From: Candidatus Aminicenantota bacterium
Lineage (GTDB): Bacteria; Acidobacteriota; Aminicenantia; UBA2199
Length of the DNA stretch: 41,418 bases
Assembly (NCBI GenBank): GCA_022865785.1
Contig: JALHTJ010000127.1
Span: forward strand, 1 to 41,418
Reading direction: 5' to 3'
Positions within the stretch are counted from its first letter, which is position 1, and every line of letters begins with the position of its first letter. A program made the position numbers and the translations under genes. Under the pieces are notes generated by a model, which was not told the DNA's origin, ran no database searches, and worked only from the letters and a program-made list of their open reading frames with translations. Of the stretch, positions 24,154 through 31,523 are shown one piece after another.

Positions 24154-24894
24154 TTAAATCAATAGTCCGCCGGAAACGTTTAGAACCGTTCCAGTTATAT
24201 ATTGAGCGGCAGGCGATGCCAGAAAATAAACGGCTTGCGCCACATCTTCCGGTGTACCTGCTCTTTTGAGTGCGATCTGCGCGATATAGGCTTCTTTGAC
24301 ATTTTCAGGGAGCTTTTCGGTCATTTCGGTCAGGATAAAACCAGGAGCCACGGCGTTGACTGTGATGTTGCGGCCGCCCAGCTCGCGGGCCATGGATTTG
24401 CTCAGGGCGATGATCCCGGCCTTGGAAGCGGCGTAATTTGCCTGGCCCGCGGTGCCCAGGATGCCGCTGACCGATGCCAGGTTGACGATGCGGCCGAAAC
24501 GCTTTTTCATCATCTCCTTGGCGGCGAACTGAGAGCAAAGGAATGTACCCTTGAGGTTGATGTCCATGACCAGGTCCCAATCGCTTTCCGCCATGCGGAT
24601 AGAGAGGTTGTCGCGGGTAATGCCGGCATTGTTGACCAGGATATCGACGGAGCCGAAGGCGGCCATGGTCTGTTTGATCAATGCCTCGGCGTCATGACTT
24701 TTGGAAACATCGGTGGTGACGGCCAGGGTGCGGACACCGGTTGCTGCGATTTCGCCGGCGGTCTTGGCGGCTTCTTCGCCCATGATGTCGGAAATGACGA
24801 CGTTCATCCCTTTCTGGGCCAGGTGTCGGGCGATGGCCTTGCCAATGCCGCGCGCCGCGCCGGTGACGATAGCATTTAGAGCCGGTTCAGACAT
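24154..24894 (-). CDS. fabG: 3-oxoacyl-ACP reductase
   Basis: A 246-residue short-chain dehydrogenase reducing 3-oxoacyl-ACP with NADPH. The Rossmann motif is [21 protein letters not shown], the catalytic Ser in NLASVSG and the YAASKAG motif follow in order, and the C-terminal [14 protein letters not shown] is typical. Its start overlaps the 3' end of plsX by 8 bases, and acpP follows after 17 bases. Operon position makes FabG the clear choice among SDR enzymes. Confidence 0.95.
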   Translation of the reverse strand: MSEPALNAIVTGAARGIGKAIARHLAQKGMNVVISDIMGEEAAKTAGEIAATGVRTLAVTTDVSKSHDAEALIKQTMAAFGSVDILVNNAGITRDNLSIRMAESDWDLVMDINLKGTFLCSQFAAKEMMKKRFGRIVNLASVSGILGTAGQANYAASKAGIIALSKSMARELGGRNITVNAVAPGFILTEMTEKLPENVKEAYIAQIALKRAGTPEDVAQAVYFLASPAAQYITGTVLNVSGGLLI

Positions 24895-25930
24895 ATTTCA
24901 GCTCCTTGATGTTTTTTTTCATATTGCCGATTTCCAGCGATATTTTTTCCAAAACCCTTTCAGAGACGAATTTGTAGCTGAGAGAAATGGCGTTCTTGAT
25001 GGCCTTGGCGTTGGAGCCGCCGTGGCCGATGATGACAATGCCATTGACTCCCAGTAGCAGGGCGCCGCCGTATTCGGCATAGTCGAGTTTCTTTTTGATG
25101 CGGTTCAGCGATTTTTTCAGAAAGAAAAAACCGATTTTGGAAAAGATATTGGACATGATCTCTCTTTTCAGCATGGAGAGCATGACTTCCACCACGCCTT
25201 CGGATATCTTCAAGGCGACGTTGCCGGTGAAGCCGTCGGTGACGATCAGGTCGGCTTCGCCGATATATACGTCACGGCCCTCGACGTTGCCGATGAAGTT
25301 GATTTCCATCTGTTTGAGCAGGTTGTGGGTGATCTTGGTCAATTCGTTGCCCTTGACCTCCTCTTCACCGATGTTCATCAGGGCGATGCGCGGATTCTCG
25401 ATGCCGTAAATGCTTTCCAGGTACACCTTGCCCATCAGGGCGAACTGTACCAGGTTGTGGGGCTTGGAATCGGTGTTGGCGCCGACGTCGACCAGGAGCG
25501 AATTGCCCTTCAGGGTGGGGATCATGATGGCCAAGGCGGGACGGTCAATGTTTTTCATTGAACCAAGAATGGTTTTGGCCATGGCCATGACGGCTCCGGT
25601 GTTGCCGGCCGAAACCATGGCTTTGGCTTTATCGTTTCTCACCAGGTCGATGGCTTTCTTGATCGATGTCTCTTCGCGTTTCCGCCAATAGGAAAGGAAA
25701 TGCTCTTTCATGGAGATCTCTTCCAGGGCGTCGACGATCTCCAGGCGGTCCTGGCGGAAATTCTTGTATTTTTTCAATTCTTTTTGGATCTCTTTTTCCT
25801 TGCCGACAAGGATGATCCGGAAATCGTCATTATGGCTGTTCTCGCGGATGTAATCTACCACTCCCTCGATGACGATGCTTGGGGCGTGGTCGCCGCCCAT
25901 GGCGTCAACTGCAATCTTGACAGGTTCCAT
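24887..25930 (-). CDS. plsX: Phosphate acyltransferase PlsX
   Basis: About 347 residues; converts acyl-ACP and phosphate to acyl-phosphate for phospholipid synthesis. The opening KIAVDAMGGDHAP is diagnostic, with AMVSAGNTGAVMA, LLVDVGANTD, VTDGFTGNVALK and YGGALLLGVNG. The track adds 21 residues, but those overlap rpmF; ATG 25930, 5 bases after the rpmF stop, is the start. The gene order rpmF-plsX-fab is conserved across bacteria. Confidence 0.96.
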   Translation of the reverse strand: MEPVKIAVDAMGGDHAPSIVIEGVVDYIRENSHNDDFRIILVGKEKEIQKELKKYKNFRQDRLEIVDALEEISMKEHFLSYWRKREETSIKKAIDLVRNDKAKAMVSAGNTGAVMAMAKTILGSMKNIDRPALAIMIPTLKGNSLLVDVGANTDSKPHNLVQFALMGKVYLESIYGIENPRIALMNIGEEEVKGNELTKITHNLLKQMEINFIGNVEGRDVYIGEADLIVTDGFTGNVALKISEGVVEVMLSMLKREIMSNIFSKIGFFFLKKSLNRIKKKLDYAEYGGALLLGVNGIVIIGHGGSNAKAIKNAISLSYKFVSERVLEKISLEIGNMKKNIKELKYV

Positions 25931-25935
25931 TTCAA

Positions 25936-26118
25936 TCAGGCTTCGCTGCCTTTGATTATCTGTTTGCCCTGGTAATAGCCGCAGTTGCCGCACAGACGGT
26001 GGGGGAGCTTGGGTTCATTGCACTTGGGGCAAATGGACAAACCTTCCACTTTCAGGGCATCGTGAGACCTTCTTTTATTTTTTCTGGAATGGGAATGTCT
26101 TCTTTTAGGTTGGGGCAT
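25936..26118 (-). CDS. rpmF: 50S ribosomal protein L32
   Basis: A 60-residue basic protein starting MPQPKRRHSHSRKNKRRSHDAL, the normal L32 opening. It has the zinc-ribbon Cys pairs CPKC and CGNC, so it is the C+ (zinc-binding) form. It lies 3 bases after yceD and 5 before plsX. Confidence 0.97.
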   Translation of the reverse strand: MPQPKRRHSHSRKNKRRSHDALKVEGLSICPKCNEPKLPHRLCGNCGYYQGKQIIKGSEA

Positions 26119-26121
26119 CTG

Positions 26122-26631
26122 TCACCTCTTTACTTTTTCAAACAAGAATTTTATTTCGTTTTTATTCTGTTCGCATTGGCAGGAACTGTGGTTCAGGTTG
26201 GTGCCGCAACTGGAGCAGATCCCTTTGCATTCGGCTTTACAGACTGGTTTGAAGGGAGTGAACAGATTGACCTGTTCGATCAGTATCTTTTCCAGGTCGA
26301 TCTGGTCGTTTTCATAAAAAATATATTCCAATTCCTCCTCATCCAGGGCGGTGTTGCGCTGATCCACCATTTCACTGGGGAAAAGGATAATGTCGAAACG
26401 GGAATTGATTTTCAAGTCGAATTGTTCCAGGCAGCTGACGCAAATCAAAGAGATGGCAGTCTTGATTTTACCCTGGGCCTGAACGCGCTGGTTTTGCCGC
26501 TTTAAAAATATCTGGTACTCGATCCCTTCGAGAAAAAAACTTTCGTCCTCGAGCAAATGGGTGCTGTCGATCTCTATGGTGTCGTTTAGTGCGTAGCCCC
26601 TATCAGAGATTTTATTTACGTTTATTATCAT
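26122..26631 (-). CDS. yceD: YceD/DUF177 family protein
   Basis: About 169 residues; DUF177 proteins precede rpmF almost universally and are linked to 23S rRNA accumulation. The signature region CVSCLEQFDL is followed by the C-terminal FTPFKPVCKAECKGICSSCGTNLN, whose Cys set may bind zinc. The track uses a TTG at 26661, but AAGGG sits 5 bases before ATG 26631, whose product MIINVNKIS matches the usual N-terminus. It is first in the fab operon behind a near-consensus promoter. Confidence 0.9.
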   Translation of the reverse strand: MIINVNKISDRGYALNDTIEIDSTHLLEDESFFLEGIEYQIFLKRQNQRVQAQGKIKTAISLICVSCLEQFDLKINSRFDIILFPSEMVDQRNTALDEEELEYIFYENDQIDLEKILIEQVNLFTPFKPVCKAECKGICSSCGTNLNHSSCQCEQNKNEIKFLFEKVKR

Positions 26632-26668
26632 TTTTACCCTTATCCCAGTATTCGTTGACAAGTCAAAA

Positions 26669-26697
26669 TTTATAGCACACTTCTACCCGATTGTCAA
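26669..26697 (-). promoter_or_regulatory. Promoter of the yceD-rpmF-plsX-fab operon
   Basis: Minus strand: TTGACA (26692-26697), 17 bases, TATAAA (26669-26674). Initiation near 26662 gives a leader of about 30 bases. No FapR-like operator palindrome is apparent. Confidence 0.68.
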
Positions 26698-26744
26698 CAA
26701 AGAACCTGCGTAAAATACTTAGACTGGACCGAGACCGCAAGCGA

Positions 26745-26774
26745 TTGACAGGATTGAACATTTCGCATTATAAT
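26745..26774 (+). promoter_or_regulatory. Promoter of the phosphodiesterase lipoprotein gene (leaderless)
   Basis: TTGACA (26745-26750), 18 bases, TATAAT (26769-26774), then six A and ATG at 26781. The expected start point coincides with the start codon. Confidence 0.65.
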
Positions 26775-26780
26775 AAAAAA

Positions 26781-28127
26781 ATGGAAGTAAAAAAAAATAT
26801 TTTGCTGTTCCTGATTTTGGCTTTTGCATTCACCGCTTGTTCGCCGAAAGCCGCTACTGTAAAAAAAGACAGACCGGTCGTGGTGATCCTGGGAATTGAC
26901 GGAGCCTGCTGGAATTTGATCGATCCCCTGGTCGCCAAGGGACGCCTGCCGCTTTTCAAGGAGTTGAAAGAGAAATACGCCTGGGGATACCTTCGCACCA
27001 GCACTCCGGCCAAAAGCCCAATTATCTGGACCAGCATTGCCACCGGCAAGACCCAGGCCAAACATGGCATCGATGATTTTCGCTCCAAAAAAAAGGATGC
27101 GCGCGGTAAATTCTCCATGTTCACTTCCAGAGATATCAGGGAAGCGTTGCTCTGGGACATGCTTGACGTCAACCGCCGGCGCAGCGTATTGGTCAATTGG
27201 TATCTGAGTTATCCGCCCCAGCCGCTCAATGGCGTGAATGTGTCGGATTATTTCCGCAGCAGCGCCATCAGCAGCAATGATAAAAAGAAAAACATGCTGA
27301 GCCAAACCGTCTTTCCACCCGAACGCTCTGCCGAACTGGTGAAATTCCTTGTCCCCGATTATCGGCAGGCCTTGAAAAGTACTAATCTGCCGGATTTTCC
27401 GGAACTTTATAAGCAGATGAATACTGGCATAGGCTACCTTGACCTGCCCATCTTTAAAAACTACCCCGAATGGGTTGTGCAGGAAAAACTGGTGGACGAT
27501 GTTGCCGACCACTTGTTCCGCAGTGAAGATTTCGATCTTTTCGCCGCCTATTTCAAAATGTCCGACGTGGTCCAGCATTTCGCCTTCATGTCTTTTATCG
27601 ACGATGCGTACAAGAAGATTCTGGACCGCTCCTTCGTGAACGGCAAACTCCCCGATGACCTTGAAACCCAAGCATATGCGAAAATAGCCGATATCGTATG
27701 CCCGGTCTACCAGAACCTGGAGAGGAGCATTGGCCGTTTTCTGAATAACAAGAAATACCGCGATGCCTATTTCATCATCCTTTCCGACCATGGCTTCTCT
27801 TTTTTCTTCCGCAACAACACGGTCCGCTACAACCACGTCGGGCCGGAAATAGCCCCGGACGGGATTATCATCATGCGCGGACCCGGGATCAAGCCGGGAA
27901 AAATCAAGTTGGCCCGCATCTATGACATCGCGCCGACTGTGCTGTATTTGCTGGATCTGCCTTTAGACCGGCGCATGGATGGGGAGCCTTTGCTCAGGCT
28001 TCTCACCTTCAGGCACGACAGCCACTATACGGTGTACAAGAAAAAAAAGCCGCAGCCGTTCAAAAAGAACCTGGAATTGGATGAAAAAAACCTGCAGGAG
28101 TTGAAGGCTCTCGGTTACATCAACTGA
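26781..28127 (+). CDS. Alkaline-phosphatase-fold phosphodiesterase lipoprotein
   Basis: About 448 residues of the type I phosphodiesterase / nucleotide pyrophosphatase group. The N-terminus MEVKKNILLFLILAFAFTAC is a lipoprotein signal with the modified Cys at the end. Metal and nucleophile motifs are in order: VILGIDGACW (Asp), KSPIIWTSIATGK (Thr nucleophile region), FKMSDVVQHFAF (Asp/His), IILSDHGFSF (Asp-His) and YNHVGPEIAPDGI (His). The ORF track begins at an upstream TTG, but promoter and signal peptide fix ATG 26781. The enzyme is probably tethered in the periplasm. Its substrate (nucleotide, phospholipid or glycan phosphate) is unknown. It is monocistronic. Confidence 0.87.
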   Translation: MEVKKNILLFLILAFAFTACSPKAATVKKDRPVVVILGIDGACWNLIDPLVAKGRLPLFKELKEKYAWGYLRTSTPAKSPIIWTSIATGKTQAKHGIDDFRSKKKDARGKFSMFTSRDIREALLWDMLDVNRRRSVLVNWYLSYPPQPLNGVNVSDYFRSSAISSNDKKKNMLSQTVFPPERSAELVKFLVPDYRQALKSTNLPDFPELYKQMNTGIGYLDLPIFKNYPEWVVQEKLVDDVADHLFRSEDFDLFAAYFKMSDVVQHFAFMSFIDDAYKKILDRSFVNGKLPDDLETQAYAKIADIVCPVYQNLERSIGRFLNNKKYRDAYFIILSDHGFSFFFRNNTVRYNHVGPEIAPDGIIIMRGPGIKPGKIKLARIYDIAPTVLYLLDLPLDRRMDGEPLLRLLTFRHDSHYTVYKKKKPQPFKKNLELDEKNLQELKALGYIN

Positions 28128-28131
28128 TGAA

Positions 28132-28176
28132 ACCGGCTGGGACCCAGGCTTAATAATCCTGCCAGTCCGGTTTTTT
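28132..28176 (+). terminator. Probable terminator of the phosphodiesterase gene
   Basis: ACCGG-CTGG pairs with CCAG-t-CCGGT (one bulged base) around a loop of about 21 bases, followed by six T on the plus strand. It overlaps the last codons of the convergent M16 gene. Confidence 0.55.
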
Positions 28177-29403
28177 GGGACAGCGGCCGTAGGTGAGCAG
28201 CGCCGCCTGGTCCAGATCAAGATATTTCCCGCAGAAACCGTTGATATCCCTGCTGCTGGTGGCATTGATCTCGGAGATGATGTCGGCGACTTTCTGTTCC
28301 TTGCCGAAATACAACTCCTGGCTGGTGTTGAAACGCATCTTGGCCACATTATTTTCCAGGCTGAGGATGATGGATGATTTGATGTGGTCCTTGGCCCTCT
28401 CCAGTTCTTCGTCGCTTATGCCTTTTTGTTTTAAGCGCCCGATTTCACTGCGCACTGCTTCTAGGTAGGCGCTGACCTTATCGGGCTCGATAACGGCATA
28501 AATGAGTTGAACGCCGCATTCCTGGTAGGAGTCGATAAAAGAGCTGACGGTGTAAGCCAACCCTTTTTCTTCCCTGATGCTTTGAAAAAGCCGTGAGCTC
28601 ATCCCTCCGCCCAGGATATCGTTCATGATCATGATTGGATGGCGCAGGTGAGATACCAGGGAAATGCTGTCCAAGGCAGTCAGTACGTAGCACTGGTTCA
28701 GGGTCTTGTTTTTTTTATGAAACCGGCGCGGACGGAAGCGGGCGCGGGGAAATTTGAACTGCCGCGGGGTACCGGGGGGGTACGCTGCGAAAAAATCACT
28801 GGCCAGGGCCACCAGTTCCCTATGACGAATATTGCCGGCGGCGGACAGCAGCATGTTTTCCGGGATGTAATGCTCCCGGTAAAAAGTGAAGACCTGGCCG
28901 CGGTTCAGCCCGGCGACGTGCTTTTCCCTGCCGCCGATCGGATAGCCCAGGGCGTTGCCGGCGTATATCTTTTCATAAAACGTCTCGAAAGCGTTGGTTT
29001 CCGGGTTGTCGTCGGCTTCCTTTATTTCTTGAATGATAACGTTTTTTTCCTTGACGAACTCATCCTCGGGAAAAATGGAATGGAACACGATATCAGACAG
29101 CAGGGCGAAGGATTCGCTCAGTTTTTCATCGATTGACTTGATGTAATACTGGGTGATCTCCTTGCTGGTGAAAGCGTTAAGCCGTCCCCCCAACCGGTCG
29201 GAAATGTCGGCGATCTGCTTCAGATCATGGCGGCGGCTGCCTTTGAATAGCATGTGCTCGATCAGATGGTGTACGCCGTTGCTGTCGGCAGTTTCGGCTC
29301 GGGAGCCGCTTTTCAGGGAGTAGCTGAGCGCAAAAGAAGGAAATTCGGGAAAATTTTCCGATATAACGGTCAGGCCGCAGGGCAATACTGTTTTTTCGAC
29401 CAT
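28150..29403 (-). CDS. M16 family zinc peptidase
   Basis: About 417 residues of the insulinase/processing-peptidase family. The inverted zinc motif is HLIEHMLFKGS (H-x2-EH), with the distal Glu expected in the NVIIQEIKEADDNPE helix. The C-terminal M16 half (from about 180) carries GGGMSSRLFQSIREEKGLAYTVSSF, which completes the clamshell. No signal peptide is seen at the chosen start. ATG 29403 is preceded by AGGAG at 10 bases and gives VEKTVLPCGLTVISE, the usual opening; the two upstream in-frame starts lie at or before the predicted transcription start. It resembles the processing-peptidase-like proteins often next to pnp, but pnp is not here. Confidence 0.92.
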   Translation of the reverse strand: MVEKTVLPCGLTVISENFPEFPSFALSYSLKSGSRAETADSNGVHHLIEHMLFKGSRRHDLKQIADISDRLGGRLNAFTSKEITQYYIKSIDEKLSESFALLSDIVFHSIFPEDEFVKEKNVIIQEIKEADDNPETNAFETFYEKIYAGNALGYPIGGREKHVAGLNRGQVFTFYREHYIPENMLLSAAGNIRHRELVALASDFFAAYPPGTPRQFKFPRARFRPRRFHKKNKTLNQCYVLTALDSISLVSHLRHPIMIMNDILGGGMSSRLFQSIREEKGLAYTVSSFIDSYQECGVQLIYAVIEPDKVSAYLEAVRSEIGRLKQKGISDEELERAKDHIKSSIILSLENNVAKMRFNTSQELYFGKEQKVADIISEINATSSRDINGFCGKYLDLDQAALLTYGRCPKKPDWQDY

Positions 29404-29434
29404 GGGGGCTGCACTCCTATGGCAGGTTGGCATG

Positions 29435-29463
29435 ATTATAGCATTCCCAGCCGGATTTACCAA
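29435..29463 (-). promoter_or_regulatory. Promoter of the M16 peptidase gene
   Basis: Minus strand: TTGGTA (29458-29463), 17 bases, TATAAT (29435-29440). Start point near 29428 excludes the upstream ATG at 29433 as a start codon. Confidence 0.55.
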
Positions 29464-29741
29464 TTACCGGCAGATTTTTCACTAACTTAGAGGAAATCGG
29501 AAGGAGGATCGGGAGTTCACAGCCGAAAGAATTAATTCAGTGAAATATCAATTAATCAAACTGCGCCACCCCAATGTTCGTAATGCGTAAGGCGTGATGC
29601 GCCAGGAAGGATCGAAAAATTGCCGGTTTTTCTAACTTTTGTCTTTCTCATCCTCGCTTGACCCCAGGGGAGGCGAAAAGGCCGGAATTTCTAGTAAATG
29701 AAAGAGGTTTTTCAATGAGATCAGGGGATGTTCAGGAGAAT
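29464..29741. other. Intergenic stretch without a supported gene
   Basis: No ORF with coding character is present. A short heptad-like tract, GTAATGC / GTAAGGC / GTGATGC, lies at 29580-29600. Otherwise the region is AT-rich with no convincing terminator for the sigma/anti-sigma operon. Confidence 0.5.
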
Positions 29742-30464
29742 TTAATCGATTGCTTCTATTTTTTTTACCATGGCGCTGGCTTTCATGGACATGGGGCTTA
29801 GCATTCCGGCCAGTTTTTCGAATTGATCTCTGGCTGCTTGCTTTTGACCCTGACGCAGCAGTACGAAACCCTTGTAATAAAGCGCTTCGTCAAAATAGGC
29901 TGGATCCATGGCGCGGATGATGGCATCGAATATTTCGCCGGCTTTGTCCGCTTCGTCCTCGCCAAGATAGCAAATGGCGCGGAAGAATTCGATCTTGGGA
30001 TAGGCGGCTTCCTCCATGAGGGGTCCTTCAAGCTGGTTCAGGGCCGGGCGGAACTGTCTTTCTTGGAGATATTTCATGGCCCGTGAAAACTTTGCCTCAA
30101 TGGTCGCACCGTTTTCCGGAATACTCCTCAGTTCGCCCTGGTGGTATGGGGGAATTTCAAATGCCGAAATTTCCAGAAGCAGGCGGGTTTGCCGTTTCTG
30201 CTGCACCAGCAGAACGGAAAACAGGATGAGCAGGAAAAGTGAAGACATGACCAGTAGTGGTTTGAAAAGTTTCAGGACAAAAACCCGCGGCTTTTCCTCC
30301 AGGGTAATACGGACATCTTTATTTTGCAGTGCTTCATTCAGTTTCAACCCGAGAAAGCACTTTCGGCATTGGAAAAAATGCTCTTCAAATTTTTCGCGCC
30401 GGGGTTCATTTATTGTTTCTTGCAAATAGGCATCAATCAGGTTTTGAAATTCATTGCATCTCAT
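29742..30464 (-). CDS. Anti-sigma factor with zinc-finger domain and repeat-like C-terminus
   Basis: A 240-residue membrane protein. The N-terminal zf-HC2 anti-sigma domain (about 1-40) shows C3, then H-x3-C-x2-C in EEHFFQCRKCF. One membrane segment follows (LLVMSSLFLLILFSVLLV, about 68-88). The C-terminal part (about 125-240) contains helical repeats of TPR type: FSRAMKYLQERQFRPALNQLE, PKIEFFRAICYLGEDEADKAGEIFDAII and DEALYYKGFVLLRQGQKQAARDQFEKL. It would hold the sigma factor at the membrane while its TPRs face the periplasm and sense a partner. It lies 15 bases after the sigma gene. Family call is good; signal is unknown. Confidence 0.85.
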   Translation of the reverse strand: MRCNEFQNLIDAYLQETINEPRREKFEEHFFQCRKCFLGLKLNEALQNKDVRITLEEKPRVFVLKLFKPLLVMSSLFLLILFSVLLVQQKRQTRLLLEISAFEIPPYHQGELRSIPENGATIEAKFSRAMKYLQERQFRPALNQLEGPLMEEAAYPKIEFFRAICYLGEDEADKAGEIFDAIIRAMDPAYFDEALYYKGFVLLRQGQKQAARDQFEKLAGMLSPMSMKASAMVKKIEAID

Positions 30465-30479
30465 GTTGCCCTCATCACC

Positions 30480-31031
30480 TTAATATAACTTTTTGCGAAA
30501 AATCTCGTTTTTTATTTTTTTTATGGCCCGCTGTTTGCGGACACTGATGTAATGGTTGGAACGGTTAATCATGTCTGATATTTCAGTGATTTTCTTTTCC
30601 TGCAGGTAGAAGGCATTCATAATAAGCCGGTCTATTTGCGGCAGGTCCTTGATCAGCCGGTTCAAAACCTCGCTCAGCTTCTGATTTTCCATCCTTTCGG
30701 TTTCGGTGAAATCGTAAGTCATTTCGCAGACCAAGCTGACTTTTTGCCGGATTTCATTGTTTTTCCTCTGCTTGTAGAAATAATTGTAAAGCACCCGTTT
30801 GGCGATGCCGAACAGGAATGGTGCGATCCAAACTGCGCTCGTCATCTTGCCCTGGTCAAGTCCGCGGAAAAATGCGCTGAAAACCTCTTGTACCAAGTCT
30901 TCATAATTATTCTCGCCCTTGATGCGGTTGCGAAAATACAAAAAAATGCGCGGATTGAATGTTTCGATCAGTTTTTTTTGCGCTTGCGGGTCATGGTTGC
31001 ACAATTTTTCAAAAAAGTGGGCGCTGTCCAT
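30480..31031 (-). CDS. ECF-type RNA polymerase sigma factor
   Basis: A 183-residue sigma70-family factor with only regions 2 and 4. Region 2 appears near 25-95: FNPRIFLYFRNRI, NNYEDLVQEVFSAFF (the -10 recognition and core-binding helix) and APFLFGIAKRVLYNYF. Region 4 covers about 125-180: LPQIDRLIMNAFYLQEKKITEISDMI, then NRSNHYISVRKQRAIKKIKNEI as the recognition helix. It begins 3 bases after the CARDB-like gene and precedes its likely anti-sigma. Lower G+C than the surrounding genes suggests acquired or fast-evolving DNA. Target promoters are unknown; the divergent CHAT gene is a candidate. Confidence 0.92.
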   Translation of the reverse strand: MDSAHFFEKLCNHDPQAQKKLIETFNPRIFLYFRNRIKGENNYEDLVQEVFSAFFRGLDQGKMTSAVWIAPFLFGIAKRVLYNYFYKQRKNNEIRQKVSLVCEMTYDFTETERMENQKLSEVLNRLIKDLPQIDRLIMNAFYLQEKKITEISDMINRSNHYISVRKQRAIKKIKNEIFRKKLY

Positions 31032-31034
31032 CTT

Positions 31035-31427
31035 TCAGGGCAGTGGATGCAAATCCTTTTCCAGAAAATTGTTGCTGAAATCGGATTCGGGGATTGCTTT
31101 TTCCACGTTCACATCCACCCTGATCTTCAGCGCCTTACCGGCCCTGAAATTGGTCTTGAATATAATAAAACTGTTTTTTAAAAAAATGGTGGGGTCAATG
31201 ACTTTAATCTTATATTCGGCCCGTTTTACGCTATTGATCGCCAGCTTCAGAAAAATCTTTTCCCGGGTTTGCAGAGGGAATTGGTAATCCTGGCTGGAAG
31301 AATTTTCAATTTTCAAGGCAATGAAGCCGTCCTGAAGCACCAGGATGTCACTGATTTTGAAATCCGGCACTTCTCCGGCCTGCAAAAGCATCAAAGCCGG
31401 CATCAGAAAAAACGACAATATTTTCAT
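31035..31427 (-). CDS. Exported CARDB-like small protein
   Basis: About 130 residues with a signal peptide (MKILSFFLMPALMLLQAG) and a single beta-sandwich resembling CARDB / APHP domains: PDFKISDILV, FIALKIENSS, IRVDVN and the typical ending IPESDFSNN. Such domains mediate protein or cell-surface contacts. The track start is a GTG at 31436 overlapping the Shine-Dalgarno; GAGGG lies about 8 bases before ATG 31427, which I use. It heads the operon with the sigma and anti-sigma genes, and is divergent from the CHAT gene. It could be a periplasmic ligand or sensor for the anti-sigma C-terminal domain; that is inference. Confidence 0.75.
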   Translation of the reverse strand: MKILSFFLMPALMLLQAGEVPDFKISDILVLQDGFIALKIENSSSQDYQFPLQTREKIFLKLAINSVKRAEYKIKVIDPTIFLKNSFIIFKTNFRAGKALKIRVDVNVEKAIPESDFSNNFLEKDLHPLP

Positions 31428-31486
31428 TGTGGCCACCCTCAGAATACATACAGATAATAAACCAATATCTCAAATATAACAACCGA

Positions 31487-31515
31487 TTGCAAAAAAAAAC
31501 GTTATGGCCTATAAT
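31487..31515 (+). promoter_or_regulatory. Promoter of the CHAT gene (near-leaderless)
   Basis: TTGCAA (31487-31492), 17 bases, TATAAT (31510-31515); ATG follows 8 bases later at 31524. On the other strand a weaker promoter (TTGAGA at 31468-31473, TATGTA at 31445-31450, 17-base spacer) could serve the sigma operon, so the -35 boxes are only 13 bases apart. Confidence 0.5.
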
Positions 31516-31523
31516 TTTTGCCG

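Noticed and set aside
26694-27836. 380-codon open frame on the minus strand
   Set aside because: It is antisense to the phosphodiesterase lipoprotein, whose motifs, promoter and signal peptide are clear; the antisense product has no family features and no Shine-Dalgarno.
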